Source: Candidatus Allofournierella merdavium (GTDB lineage Bacteria; Bacillota; Clostridia; Oscillospirales; Ruminococcaceae). From it: a stretch of DNA of 64,000 nucleotides. Position 1 is the stretch's first letter; every line of letters starts with the position of its first letter. Below, one piece after another: positions 25,750-34,646 of the stretch. The stretch is taken from assembly GCA_019118765.1 (NCBI GenBank), contig DWYI01000005.1, positions 1 to 64,000 on the forward strand, read 5' to 3'. A program made the translations under genes and the position numbers. Under the pieces are notes generated by a model. It did no database searches, was not told the DNA's origin, and saw only the letters and a list, made by a program, of their open reading frames with translations.

Positions 25750-25787
25750 AAAAGCAGAGGAAAAGGAAAGCCTTTTCCCCTGCTTTT
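25750..25787 (-). terminator. leaky terminator between binding-protein and permease genes
   Basis: A stem of about 17 bp (25750-25766 with 25771-25787, one A-C mismatch) with the minus-strand arm ending in TTTTTG. Its position inside the operon suggests partial termination after the binding-protein gene. Confidence 0.75.
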
Positions 25788-25804
25788 GGCCAACTTCAGC
25801 CGCC

Positions 25805-26833
25805 TTACTCGGCAGCGATCGCCTCGTAGCCTTCCGGGGGAGTGAGGCCCAGGTCGGCGCAGATCGCAGCATTGTACTTTTTGGTGAACTGAGGCGCATA
25901 CTCGATGGGCATCTGGGACACATCGGCCTCGCCGGTGAGGATCTTCACCGCCATGTTGCCGGTGGCAACGCCCAGGTCATAGTAGCTGATGGACAGGGTG
26001 GCCACGCCGCAGCCGGAGCAGATGCCCTCCTCGCCGGCGATCACCGGCACGCCGGCCGGGCGGCAGATGTTGTCCACCACACCGGTGTTGTTGGCCACCG
26101 TGTTGTCGGTGGGCACATAGATCACGTCGCTGTTGTCGGCGGCGTTCTGGGTGACGGAGGACATGTCATTGGTGTCGGAGAAGGGGTATTGGGTGCAGGT
26201 GTAGCCCAGTTTTTCCAGTTCGGCCTGCACCACGTCCACCTGATACTGGCTGTTGGGTTCGGCCGAGCAGTAGAGCAGGCCCACGGTCTTGGCGTCGGGG
26301 AACCACTCCTGCAGCATGGCGGCCTGCTGGTCCAGCGGGGCCAGGTCGGAGGTGCCGGACACGTTGGTGCCCACCGTGCCGGAGAAGTCATCAATGCCCA
26401 GCGCAACGCCGTACTCGGTGACCGACGTGCCCAGAATAGGAATATCGGAAGTGGCGGACACCGCGGCCTGCAGGCTGGCGGTGGCGTTGGCCATGATCAG
26501 GTCAACGCCGGAAGACACAAAGCCGTTCACAATGGTGGCGCAGGTGGGGGTGTCGCCGGCGGCGTTTTTCACCTCAATGGTCACCTGATCGCCCAGCGCC
26601 TCCTTCAGCGCGTCCTGGAAGCCCTGGGTGGCCGCGTCCAGCGCGTCGTGGGGCGCCAGCTGGCACACGCCCACCACATAGCTCGCTCCCTCAGCGGGCT
26701 GAGAACCGGTGGACGATGCAGAGGCAGCACCGCTGCTCGGAGTAGAGGCGGGGGTGGACGTCTGGCCACCGCAACCCGCCAACATGAGGGCGGCCAACAG
26801 CGCCGCCATAGATCCGCGGATCATCTTTTTCAT
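25805..26833 (-). CDS. ABC transporter substrate-binding lipoprotein (TrpX-like)
   Basis: A 342-aa lipoprotein: lipobox LMLAGC (Cys about 21), Ser/Thr/Pro linker to about 45, then an ABC_sub_bind fold with VGVCQLAPHDALDAATQGF at the start and the YCSAEPNSQYQ and VYVPTDNTVANN segments that are characteristic of this family. Some members bind tryptophan or tyrosine. First gene of the operon, with its own promoter overlapping the 3' end of the AGCS gene. Confidence 0.88.
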   Translation of the reverse strand: MKKMIRGSMAALLAALMLAGCGGQTSTPASTPSSGAASASSTGSQPAEGASYVVGVCQLAPHDALDAATQGFQDALKEALGDQVTIEVKNAAGDTPTCATIVNGFVSSGVDLIMANATASLQAAVSATSDIPILGTSVTEYGVALGIDDFSGTVGTNVSGTSDLAPLDQQAAMLQEWFPDAKTVGLLYCSAEPNSQYQVDVVQAELEKLGYTCTQYPFSDTNDMSSVTQNAADNSDVIYVPTDNTVANNTGVVDNICRPAGVPVIAGEEGICSGCGVATLSISYYDLGVATGNMAVKILTGEADVSQMPIEYAPQFTKKYNAAICADLGLTPPEGYEAIAAE

Positions 26834-26914
26834 GGTCTGTTTCCCTCCTGTTTTGCCCCATAGGGGGCTTTCACATCCCGGGCAGTTTATTGCCGCAATG
26901 TGTTACTGTACTGA

Positions 26915-26943
26915 AGTATACCACCGAATCATTCCGCTTGCAA
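26915..26943 (-). promoter_or_regulatory. promoter of the TrpXYZ-like operon
   Basis: TTGCAA (complement 26938-26943), 17-nt spacer, TATACT (complement 26915-26920). The -35 lies inside the last codons of the AGCS symporter gene. The leader shows no Trp-codon peptide or T-box. Confidence 0.72.
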
Positions 26944-28359
26944 GTGGTTTTTTCTCCCGTCCGGCCGCCTTTTGCCCTTTTGGCCGGGCAGATGCCGGCG
27001 GCTTTCCCGGATCACCTGCGGGCTGAGCCACAGCACTGCCGCAAGGTTGGGCAGGGCCATGAAGCCGTTGAAGGTGTCGGAGATCTCCCACACCAGTTCC
27101 AGCCTGGTCACGCAGCCCAGCACAATCACCCCCACAAAAACCGCCTTGTAGACGCCGGCGGCCCGCCTTCCCCACAGGTATTCCGCGGCCTGCGACCCGT
27201 AGAAACTCCATCCCAGCAGCGTTGAAAACGCAAACAGGGTCAGGCTCAGCGCCAAAAACACGCCGCCAGCCGGGCCGAAGGCAGCGCGGAAGGCGTCCGC
27301 CGTGAGGGCCGCGCCGTTGGGCAGTTGTTCCGACGAACCGCCGGCCGCCGCGTAGGCTTCAAAGTCATATACCCCGCTGCACAGGATGGCAAGGGCGGTG
27401 AGGGTGCACATGAACAGAGTGTCCACCGCCACCTCCATGACGCCCCACATCCCCTGTTCCACCGGGGCACAGCCCGCGGCGGAATTGGCCATCACCGAGG
27501 AGCCCAGCCCCGCCTCGTTGGAGCTGACACCCCGGGCCACCCCCACCGTCAGCGCCCGGGCGATACCGTAGCCAGCGGCGCCCCCCAGCCCCGCCCGGAG
27601 GGAGAAGGCCTCCCGCAGGATCAGCGCCAGCACCCCGGGCAGCCGGCCGATGTTCAGCACCACGATCAGCACCGCGCCGCCGGTGTAGGCAAAGGCCATA
27701 AAGGGCACGATCTTCTCGGTGACCTTTCCCACCCGGCCGATGCCGCCGGCGATGGCGACACCGATCAGGGTGGCAACCACAAGGCCGGTGAACAGCGGCG
27801 GCAGCCGGAACACGTCCCGCAGCCCCTCGGCGATGGAATTGGCCTGGGCCATGTTCCCCATGCCCAGCGAGCCCAACAGGCAAAAGAAGCTGAAGGCCGC
27901 CGCCAGCGGCCGGCTGTGCAGGCCTTTTTCAATGTAGAACATCGCCCCGCCCACCGGGTTCCCGTCCCGGTCCGCGCCGCGGTACAGGCCTGCCAGCACA
28001 TTCTCCGCGTAGGCGGTCATGGTGCCCAGCAGCGCCGAGACCCACATCCAGAACACGGCGCCCGGTCCGCCCGCCACCAGCGCGGTGGCGACGCCGGCGA
28101 TGTTGCCGGTGCCCAGGGTCGCCGCCAGCGCCGTGCAGGCGGACTGGAAGGCGGTGGTGGCGCCGCGCCTGCCGTCGTCTCGGAAGGCCCTGCCCAGCGT
28201 GCCGCCGAGCCAGTACCGAATGCCGCGCAGCTGGAAAAAGCCGGTGGCAAAGCTGAACACCGCGCCGCAGAGCGCCAGCATCCCGATGGTGCCCGGCCCC
28301 CATGCCAGCTGATGAAGCGCCTGTAGGACAAGGCGCAGCGCGCCGTTTGCATACTCCAT
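26929..28359 (-). CDS. alanine/glycine:cation symporter family protein (AGCS)
   Basis: A 476-aa secondary transporter with about eleven membrane segments importing alanine or glycine with Na+ or H+. Family hallmarks seen are GTGNIAGVATAL (about 90), FWMWVSALLGTMTAYAENVLAG, GSLGMGNMAQANSIA and SNEAGLGSS. The start ATG follows AAGGGGAAGGG. Single gene, upstream of and tandem with the TrpX-like operon. Confidence 0.92.
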   Translation of the reverse strand: MEYANGALRLVLQALHQLAWGPGTIGMLALCGAVFSFATGFFQLRGIRYWLGGTLGRAFRDDGRRGATTAFQSACTALAATLGTGNIAGVATALVAGGPGAVFWMWVSALLGTMTAYAENVLAGLYRGADRDGNPVGGAMFYIEKGLHSRPLAAAFSFFCLLGSLGMGNMAQANSIAEGLRDVFRLPPLFTGLVVATLIGVAIAGGIGRVGKVTEKIVPFMAFAYTGGAVLIVVLNIGRLPGVLALILREAFSLRAGLGGAAGYGIARALTVGVARGVSSNEAGLGSSVMANSAAGCAPVEQGMWGVMEVAVDTLFMCTLTALAILCSGVYDFEAYAAAGGSSEQLPNGAALTADAFRAAFGPAGGVFLALSLTLFAFSTLLGWSFYGSQAAEYLWGRRAAGVYKAVFVGVIVLGCVTRLELVWEISDTFNGFMALPNLAAVLWLSPQVIRESRRHLPGQKGKRRPDGRKNHLQAE

Positions 28360-28453
28360 ATCCCTTCCCCTTTGTCGTCAGTGTCAGGATATATATATGC
28401 GGGATTTCGCCCCGGTTTGCGGCCTTTGCCGGCAGACGCGGCGCTGAAAGGGC

Positions 28454-28487
28454 AAAAAGAGCGGGGCCCCGTTCGCGAGGGTCCCGC
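28454..28487 (-). terminator. terminator of the MacB-like ABC operon
   Basis: A GC-rich stem around 28461-28487 with GCGGGACCC and GGGGCCCCGC arms, followed on the minus strand by TCTTTTTGCC, 14 nt after the permease stop. Confidence 0.75.
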
Positions 28488-28501
28488 CCGGATGTGTTTG
28501 C

Positions 28502-29962
28502 TTATTCGTGCCGGATGGCTTCCAGGGCGCTGATCTTGGTGGCGCGGATGGCCGGCCACAGGCCGGACAGGATGCCCACCAGGGTGGAGAATCCAAGCCC
28601 CAGCAGCACCAGCCACGGCGGAATGATGGAGATTGCGCCGCCCATGCCGCCGTACATGCCACCCAAGCTGTTCAGCAGGCCGCTCAGGTCGATACCGCCG
28701 CCGCCAAACAGCGCGGCGATGGTGTTGATGTTGTTGAGGATGGCCGACGCGGCGTAACTCAGCGCCACGCCGATGATGCCGCCCAGCAGGCCGATGGCGC
28801 CCGCTTCCACCAGGAACATATTGCGGATCTTGCCCACCTCGCAGCCCAGCACCTTCATCACGCCGATCTCCTTGGTGCGCTCGTAGATGGACATCATCAT
28901 GGTGTTGGCGATGTTCAGCGCCGCCACCAGCAGCGCCACCGCCGCCGTGCCGCCCAGGATCATCTGGCTCTTGACGACGCTGGCCTGCATCTCCTCGCGG
29001 ATCTGGGTCAGGGAGTTGGTCTGCTCATAGCCGATGTCGTGGATCCAGTCTTCCACGGCGCCCACGTTGTCCACATCGTCCACCTTGACATAAACTTCCT
29101 GATAGCCGTTGTCCTGCTCCCGCATGACCGTGCCGTTGGAGATCATCACACTGCCGGAGGAGGTGTTTTTGTTGCCGCTCAGGCGCTGGTATTCCTTTTC
29201 CAGCAGTTTCATGTCCGCCACACGCATGGCGATGCCGGATTCGGTGAAATAGTGCTTGGATGTGTCCGACACGAACACCCCCATCACCACCAGCTGATAC
29301 TCGCTGGATTTTTCGTTGCCGTTCGTGTCATAGGCGGTAAGCTTCAGGGTGAGTTTATCCTTGTTGATATCCACGAAAGGCGGAACGGGGTTTCCCAGAG
29401 AGTCAGTCTGCCCCGCCCAGCGCTGTCGCTTGCCGCTGTTGTAACTTTTGCGGGTATCCTGGAACTGATAGGCAAAGTTGGCGCCCACCAGCACGGGGAT
29501 CTTCTTTTTTCCCAGGTTCACGTCCTCGGCGATCCAGTTGCCGCTTTGCAGCTGGAACCCCATTGCCTCCAGTGCGTTCATATCCACACCGTAGCAATCC
29601 CACATATACGCCTCGTAGCGATCGCCCTTGCCGGCAAGGATGCTGCCGTTGATGTTGTTGGCGGAGTAGAACGGCGTGGCTGCCACCACATGTTCATGCT
29701 TGCGGAACGTCTCCAGCATTTCATCGTCCAACTTGGGGGTGTCCCCCGTGGCGCCATAGGCATAGTTGTAAATCTGGATCTGGGTCAGGTCACCCCAGCT
29801 TTGCAGCATCGCCTCGTTCTGGGCGTTGCTGGCAATGCCCAGGCTGATCATCACGATGATGGCGAAGGTTCCCACCACCACGCCGATGACCGTCAGGGCC
29901 GTGCGACCTTTGCGTCTGCGAAGATTATCCGTGCTGAGACGCAGCAGGTCAGATATCTTCAT
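28502..29962 (-). CDS. MacB/FtsX-type ABC transporter permease
   Basis: A 486-aa membrane subunit. The N-terminal segment (about 18-45, GRTALTVIGVVVGTFAIIVMISLGI) precedes a large extracellular MacB-PCD-like domain (about 50-320). Three C-terminal membrane segments contain AALNIANTMMMSIYERTKEIGVMKVLGC, the FtsX-family signature. A Gly/Met-rich loop (GGMYGGMGG) before the last segment is unusual. The start ATG at 29962 is 6 nt from GGAGG and overlaps the upstream gene by 14 nt. MacB-type systems use ATP for work outside the membrane rather than classical import. Confidence 0.9.
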   Translation of the reverse strand: MKISDLLRLSTDNLRRRKGRTALTVIGVVVGTFAIIVMISLGIASNAQNEAMLQSWGDLTQIQIYNYAYGATGDTPKLDDEMLETFRKHEHVVAATPFYSANNINGSILAGKGDRYEAYMWDCYGVDMNALEAMGFQLQSGNWIAEDVNLGKKKIPVLVGANFAYQFQDTRKSYNSGKRQRWAGQTDSLGNPVPPFVDINKDKLTLKLTAYDTNGNEKSSEYQLVVMGVFVSDTSKHYFTESGIAMRVADMKLLEKEYQRLSGNKNTSSGSVMISNGTVMREQDNGYQEVYVKVDDVDNVGAVEDWIHDIGYEQTNSLTQIREEMQASVVKSQMILGGTAAVALLVAALNIANTMMMSIYERTKEIGVMKVLGCEVGKIRNMFLVEAGAIGLLGGIIGVALSYAASAILNNINTIAALFGGGGIDLSGLLNSLGGMYGGMGGAISIIPPWLVLLGLGFSTLVGILSGLWPAIRATKISALEAIRHE

Positions 29963-31457
29963 CTTCATCCTCCAGCTGTGCAAGCTTCTTTGCCGCCTGC
30001 TTCTTGCGGATCACCACCACGATCACCGCCGCCACGGCGCCCACGCCGACCACGATCAGCGCCCAGCCCCAGACAGGCATGCCGCCGCCCACGTCTTCGC
30101 CCATGGTGGGATCCATCATGCCGGGATCCATCATGCCGGGGTCATCCATGGCCGGCATCGCCTGTACCGTGCAGGAAAATTCCTTTTCCAGCGAGGTCGT
30201 TTCGCCCTTGGCGTTTTCATAACTCAGGATGACCTTGCCGCTGATCACGCCCTCGGCGGAGGCCATCACGCTGAAATCCACTGAGTTTTCGGTGCCGGCG
30301 GCCACGTTGCCAAGGAACTGGCTCTGGCCGGGATTGGCGAGGTTTTCGCCCTGGATCTCGGCGGTGAGGTTGTTGATGGAGCTCTTGCCCTTGTTGACAA
30401 AGGTGACCGAGAGATACCCCTCCTCCCCCATCATCATGGTCTCGGGGGCCTCGATGTTGGTGATCTCAAACCGCTCGGGCTGGGTCACCGGGATGGAGAT
30501 GGGCGAGGACACCGCCTCGCCGTTTTTGCTGGTCAGCTGCACGGTGATGCTCACCGCGCCGGGGTTCATCGTGGCGTCGGTGACCATCTTATAGCTGATG
30601 GTGCTGGTGGCGCCGGGCGCCATGGTGCCCACATAGGTGTTCATGCTGCCGCTGGCCAGGCTGATGCTCTTGGAATCGGTCGGGAAGGTCAGCCCCACCA
30701 TCACGTCTTCCAGATTGGTGTTGCCGCTGGTGGTGAACAGGGTCAGTTCCAGGGTGAACTCCTTGCCCGCCTCCACGCTGGTGCCGCCGAAGGTGAAGTC
30801 CTTCACCATGATCTTGGGCACCTCCGCCGGGGCCGGAGAGGGCGACGGCGTGGGCTCGGGCCGCTCGGCGCACTGGTTGACCGGCAGGCTCCGCGTCACG
30901 ATCTCGCGGACGTTCACCGGATCCTCGGTGATGATATCGAATTTGAAGGTGTTGTCGCCGCCGGTGTACTCGATGTCCTTGAATTCAAATTTGTAGGCGT
31001 GGATGGCGTGATCCGCCTCAGCGTAGGGCTCGATCGCGTCCTTGCCCACAAAGGAACCGGTGTTGATGCGCGCGCGCAGCTGGACGCCGTGGCTGTCCGC
31101 CCACTCATCCACCACGGTGATGGTGATGTCCGCTTTGCCGCCGGGGAAAAGCTGGCTGTCGTTCTTCACATCCACGCTGTAGTTGGAGATGAACGGCGCC
31201 TGAACCGCGGGCGTGCTGCTGGATGCGGAAGCGCTGCCCGACGCGGGAGCACCGCTCGAAGTGCCCGTGGAATTTGTGGGGGCGCTCTTGGCGGGAGCCG
31301 GCGCCGTGTTCGCGGCGTTCTGGGACGCGGACGGCGTGGAAGGCGCCGCGGGAGCCGCAGCCGGATCGTCCGCAAAAGCGGTCATGCCCGCAAAAAGTGA
31401 CAGCGCCAGGGCCAGGGAAAGCGCAAGGCTTGTGATTTTTCCGGTGGTCTGTTTCAT
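29949..31457 (-). CDS. secreted, membrane-anchored accessory protein of the MacB-like system
   Basis: A 502-aa exported protein. It has a signal peptide (to about 29, ending TAFADD), a long Ala/Ser/Pro linker, and an N-terminal beta domain with ISNYSVDVKNDSQLFPGG. A Pro-rich stretch near 205-215 follows, then two CARDB/COG1361-like beta domains (VMVGLTFPTDS; ITNIEAPETMMMGEEGYLSV), a Met/Asp/Pro repeat (DDPGMMDPGMMDP) and a C-terminal membrane anchor (about 465-485) with a charged tail. It lies between the ATPase and permease genes and overlaps the permease, so it is likely a structural part of the transporter, in the place of the HlyD-like MacA adaptor. Function inferred from context. Confidence 0.82.
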   Translation of the reverse strand: MKQTTGKITSLALSLALALSLFAGMTAFADDPAAAPAAPSTPSASQNAANTAPAPAKSAPTNSTGTSSGAPASGSASASSSTPAVQAPFISNYSVDVKNDSQLFPGGKADITITVVDEWADSHGVQLRARINTGSFVGKDAIEPYAEADHAIHAYKFEFKDIEYTGGDNTFKFDIITEDPVNVREIVTRSLPVNQCAERPEPTPSPSPAPAEVPKIMVKDFTFGGTSVEAGKEFTLELTLFTTSGNTNLEDVMVGLTFPTDSKSISLASGSMNTYVGTMAPGATSTISYKMVTDATMNPGAVSITVQLTSKNGEAVSSPISIPVTQPERFEITNIEAPETMMMGEEGYLSVTFVNKGKSSINNLTAEIQGENLANPGQSQFLGNVAAGTENSVDFSVMASAEGVISGKVILSYENAKGETTSLEKEFSCTVQAMPAMDDPGMMDPGMMDPTMGEDVGGGMPVWGWALIVVGVGAVAAVIVVVIRKKQAAKKLAQLEDEDEDI

Positions 31458-31472
31458 GGGTAATTTCCTCTC

Positions 31473-32276
31473 TCATTCGTCGGTGATACTGTCTGCCGGG
31501 ACGGTGGTCTGAGGCTCCGGCGGCGCCTGCTGTTTCGACTCCAGAATATCCTTGAACAGTTCGGCCTGTTTTTGCGCCTTCTCCTGTTCGTCAACGAGAA
31601 TGTTGCTCTCCACCTTGCCGTCGCGGATGGTGATGACCCGGTCCGCCACATCGGCCAGATCCCGTTCATGGGTGACCATCACAAAGGTGATGCCGTTTTC
31701 CTTCGCCATGGTGAGCATCCGGTACAGCACCTGCCGGGTGGTGGTGGAGTCCAGGTTGCCGGTGGGCTCGTCCGCAAAGATGACTTTGGGTTTTGCCACA
31801 AACGCCCGGGCGATGCCCACGCGCTGCTGCTGGCCGCCGCTCATCTCGGTGGGTTTGTGGTTCGCGCGCTTGCCCAGGCCCATCCGCTTGAGTTCCGCCC
31901 TGGCCAGCTCCAACCGCTTTTTCCGCGGCATCCCCCTGAACATCAGCGGAAGCGCCACATTCTCGGCGGCCGTGAGGTTCGGCAGCAGATTGTAACTCTG
32001 GAAGATGAACCCCAGGTGGGCCTGCCGGAACTTTGCCAGCTGGTTCTCGTTCATCGCGCTGATCTCGTGTTTGCCTATGTACACGCTGCCCTTTGTGGGC
32101 TTTTCCAGCCCGGCGAGCTGGTTGAGCAGGGTGGATTTGCCGCTGCCCGAAGGGCCCACGATGCAGCAGATCTCACCGGGCTCGATGGCAAGGTTCACAT
32201 CGTTGAGGGCGATCACCTTTTCCTTGCCCACCCGGTACACCTTGCGCAGATGCTCCACGCAGATGATTGGCGCCAT
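31473..32276 (-). CDS. ABC transporter ATPase (MacB/LolD type)
   Basis: A 267-aa ATP-binding subunit of the MacB/LolD/FtsE group. Walker A is GPSGSGKST (about 41-49), the Q-loop region FIFQSYNLLPNLTA is diagnostic of the group, signature MSGGQQQRV, Walker B IFADEPTGNLDS, and switch His TFVMVTHERD. A charged C-terminal extension of about 45 residues follows. First gene of a three-gene operon with the surface accessory protein and FtsX-type permease. Confidence 0.93.
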   Translation of the reverse strand: MAPIICVEHLRKVYRVGKEKVIALNDVNLAIEPGEICCIVGPSGSGKSTLLNQLAGLEKPTKGSVYIGKHEISAMNENQLAKFRQAHLGFIFQSYNLLPNLTAAENVALPLMFRGMPRKKRLELARAELKRMGLGKRANHKPTEMSGGQQQRVGIARAFVAKPKVIFADEPTGNLDSTTTRQVLYRMLTMAKENGITFVMVTHERDLADVADRVITIRDGKVESNILVDEQEKAQKQAELFKDILESKQQAPPEPQTTVPADSITDE

Positions 32277-32315
32277 TCTTTCACCTCTTCGCTGCGGCCC
32301 TGGCGGCCGCGGTCG

Positions 32316-33110
32316 TTATAAAAGCCCCACAAGCGGGCTGATCCAACTGCTTTGGCTGGACTTGAACACCCAGTAATAGAGCACGGCGAACACCTCCCGC
32401 ATGTAGCAGGGCATCACCGAGTTGAGCCCGATGCTGGCCGGGATGGAACTGACCTGTTCAAACCCCACCAGCCGGGCATAACAGCGGGCGCGATAGCAGT
32501 GGAACGCGTTTGTCACCACCGCCATGGGTTCGTCCGCGCCGATGCCCCGCTGCGCCAACAGTTCTTTGGCAAACAGCAGATTCTCCTCGGTGGAGGTGCT
32601 CTTCTGTTCCACCACGATCTGCTCCGCCGGCACGCCTTTGGCCTCCAGATAGCGGGCCATGGCCACCCCCTCCGGGATGGTCTCGCCGTTGCCCTGCCCG
32701 CCGGTGACCGCGATCACCACCTCCGGGTGCTCCTGCCAGTAGGCAAACGCGGCGTCCAGCCGGCGGCGCAGCAGATCGGAAGGGGTATCCTTTCGCAGGC
32801 CCGCCCCCAGTACCACAATGGCCCGCTCGTTCCCGCCTGCGCCGACGGCGTAGCCACTGACGGCCACAAAACCCAGCAGCAGGCAGAATACACCCGCCCC
32901 GCAAAAGAACAGGATCTTCAGCCAACGGCCCACCCCGGCGGAACAGAAGGCGTCGATGGGGCGGTGGAAGACCGCGTACACCCACAGCGCCGCCGTGAGG
33001 AGATACATCAGCAGGAGGCCGAAATTGAAATTGGAGCGAAAGCTGCGCAGCACACTGTCGGCCAGAAGAAGGACGGCCAGCGCCCACACGATGATGATCC
33101 TGATCTGCAT
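32316..33110 (-). CDS. YdcF/SanA-like DUF218 membrane protein
   Basis: A 264-aa protein with two to three N-terminal membrane segments (about 5-20, 32-45, 62-85) and a DUF218 domain (about 95-230). Visible are AIVVLGAGLRKDTPSDLLRRRLDAA, VTGGQGNGETIPEG and the VTNAFHCYRA segment. The family (ElyC/SanA/YdcF) affects envelope integrity or wall precursor lipid use, mechanism unclear. The start at 33110 follows AAAAGGAAT. It lies 39 nt before the MacB-like ATPase gene and may be in the same transcript. Confidence 0.83.
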   Translation of the reverse strand: MQIRIIIVWALAVLLLADSVLRSFRSNFNFGLLLMYLLTAALWVYAVFHRPIDAFCSAGVGRWLKILFFCGAGVFCLLLGFVAVSGYAVGAGGNERAIVVLGAGLRKDTPSDLLRRRLDAAFAYWQEHPEVVIAVTGGQGNGETIPEGVAMARYLEAKGVPAEQIVVEQKSTSTEENLLFAKELLAQRGIGADEPMAVVTNAFHCYRARCYARLVGFEQVSSIPASIGLNSVMPCYMREVFAVLYYWVFKSSQSSWISPLVGLL

Positions 33111-33250
33111 TTTATTCCTTTTCAAGGGATGTGGCTCCCCCTCCTGCCGCGCGGGCCGGCGGTTCCATTCCGGCACAGATACTCATTCCTCGTAAAGAGC
33201 GTCACTGCGTAAACGAATCGCCCGCGGATAATATTTCATCCAGCGTTCGA

Positions 33251-34426
33251 TCACAGAAGAATTTTGTTGCTCAGATCCTCTCCGTCCAGTTTTGCCTCGA
33301 CCCCCAGCGCCGTGCAGACGGTCTGGCCGATGGCGCCGAATCCCAGCACGGTGCCGAGGTTGTTGTCCCGCTTCACCTCCGGGCCCGCCACCAGCAGCGG
33401 CACATACTCACGGGTGTGATCGGTGGTCTTGGTGAACCCGGGATCGCATCCATGGTCGCCGGTGATCATCACCACATCCCCGGGGCGCAGCTTCTCCAGC
33501 AGCGTGCCCAGGCCCCGGTCAAACTCGGTGGCGGCCGCGGCGTACCCGGGGATGTTGCGCCGGTGGCCATAGACCATGTCGAAGTCCACCAGGTTGATGA
33601 AAGCAAGGCCCTCAAAGTCCCGGTCCGCGAGTTCCAGCATGACCTTGATACCCTCGGTGTTGCCGCTGGTGCGGATCTTCTCGGTCACGCCCTCGCCGTC
33701 AAAAATATCGTAGATCTTGCCCACGCCGATCACATCCTTGCCGGCGGCCTTGAGGTAGTCCAGCATGGTCTTGGCGGGCGGCTTCAAAGAATAATCGTGG
33801 CGGTTGGAGGTGCGCTTGAAATCCGCCGCGCAGCTGCCCACGAAGGGCCGCGCGATCACCCGGCCCACGCCGTGCTCGCCCTTGAGCATATCCCGGGCCA
33901 TCTGGCAGTACGCATACAGCTGCTCCAGCGGCACCACCTGCTCATGGGCCGCCACCTGGAACACGCTGTCCGCCGAGGTATAAACGATCAGCGCGCCGGT
34001 GCGCATGTGCTCCTCACCGTAGTCCTTCAGCACCTCGGTGCCGGAATAGGGCTTGTTGCACAGCACCTTGCGGCCGGTGAGCTTCTCAAACTGCTGGATC
34101 ACCTCCGGCGGAAAGCCGTCCGGATAGGTGGGCAGCGCCCGGTCGCTCTCGATGCCGGCGATCTCCCAGTGGCCGATGGTGGTGTCCTTGCCGTTGCTGG
34201 CCTCCCGCAGGCGGGCACAGCTGCCCGCCACCGGATGCACCGGTTCGCCGCAGCACACACCGTCCAGGTTGAACAGGCCCAGGCGCGCCATGTTGGGCAC
34301 CTGAAAGCCCGGGTCTTTGGCGATGGACGCCAGGGTGTTGGCCCCCACGTCGCCGAATTTGTCCGCGTCCGGCTCATAGCCGATGCCGAAGCTGTCCAGC
34401 ACGATCAGAAACACGCGTTTTGTCAT
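33251..34426 (-). CDS. deoB: phosphopentomutase
   Basis: A 391-aa metalloenzyme converting ribose or deoxyribose 1-phosphate to the 5-phosphate in nucleoside catabolism. Alkaline-phosphatase fold with metal and phosphate site motifs: VFLIVLDSFGIGYEPDA at the start, GKDTTIGHWEIAG (Thr nucleophile), VYTSADSVFQVAAHE, NLVDFDMVYGHRRN, GDHGCDP and TTDHTREYVP. Start with GGAGG upstream and a promoter. Single gene, divergent from pyk. Confidence 0.97.
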   Translation of the reverse strand: MTKRVFLIVLDSFGIGYEPDADKFGDVGANTLASIAKDPGFQVPNMARLGLFNLDGVCCGEPVHPVAGSCARLREASNGKDTTIGHWEIAGIESDRALPTYPDGFPPEVIQQFEKLTGRKVLCNKPYSGTEVLKDYGEEHMRTGALIVYTSADSVFQVAAHEQVVPLEQLYAYCQMARDMLKGEHGVGRVIARPFVGSCAADFKRTSNRHDYSLKPPAKTMLDYLKAAGKDVIGVGKIYDIFDGEGVTEKIRTSGNTEGIKVMLELADRDFEGLAFINLVDFDMVYGHRRNIPGYAAAATEFDRGLGTLLEKLRPGDVVMITGDHGCDPGFTKTTDHTREYVPLLVAGPEVKRDNNLGTVLGFGAIGQTVCTALGVEAKLDGEDLSNKILL

Positions 34427-34471
34427 GATATCTTTACCTCCTTGCAGCGGTGAATGTCTGAAGATGGTTCC

Positions 34472-34500
34472 ATTATACAATATTCCCCGCGAGAAGTTAA
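34472..34500 (-). promoter_or_regulatory. deoB promoter
   Basis: TTAACT (complement 34495-34500), 17-nt spacer, TATAAT (complement 34472-34477), about 45 nt before the start codon. Confidence 0.75.
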
Positions 34501-34572
34501 GCCGGAAAGCAGAGTTTTCCTCTGGTGTTCGAGCGGCATCGTTAAAACTTTCAAAAAAATGCCGCGCAGCCT

Positions 34573-34600
34573 TTGACGCGCTTGCAATCGGGTGTATAAT
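34573..34600 (+). promoter_or_regulatory. pyk promoter
   Basis: TTGACG (34573-34578), 16-nt spacer, TATAAT (34595-34600), about 46 nt before the start codon. Confidence 0.78.
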
Positions 34601-34646
34601 ATATGCTAGCCTGATTTGGCAATTGTTCTTTTGGGGAGGTTTTTAC

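Noticed and set aside
26834..26914. T-box or Trp-leader peptide upstream of the TrpX-like operon
   Set aside because: The leader is about 80 nt, with no T-box motif and no short frame rich in Trp codons.
34383..34646. Upstream extension of pyruvate kinase
   Set aside because: It runs through the deoB start and the pyk promoter; the ATG at 34647 has a GGGGAGG site and the family's usual N-terminus.
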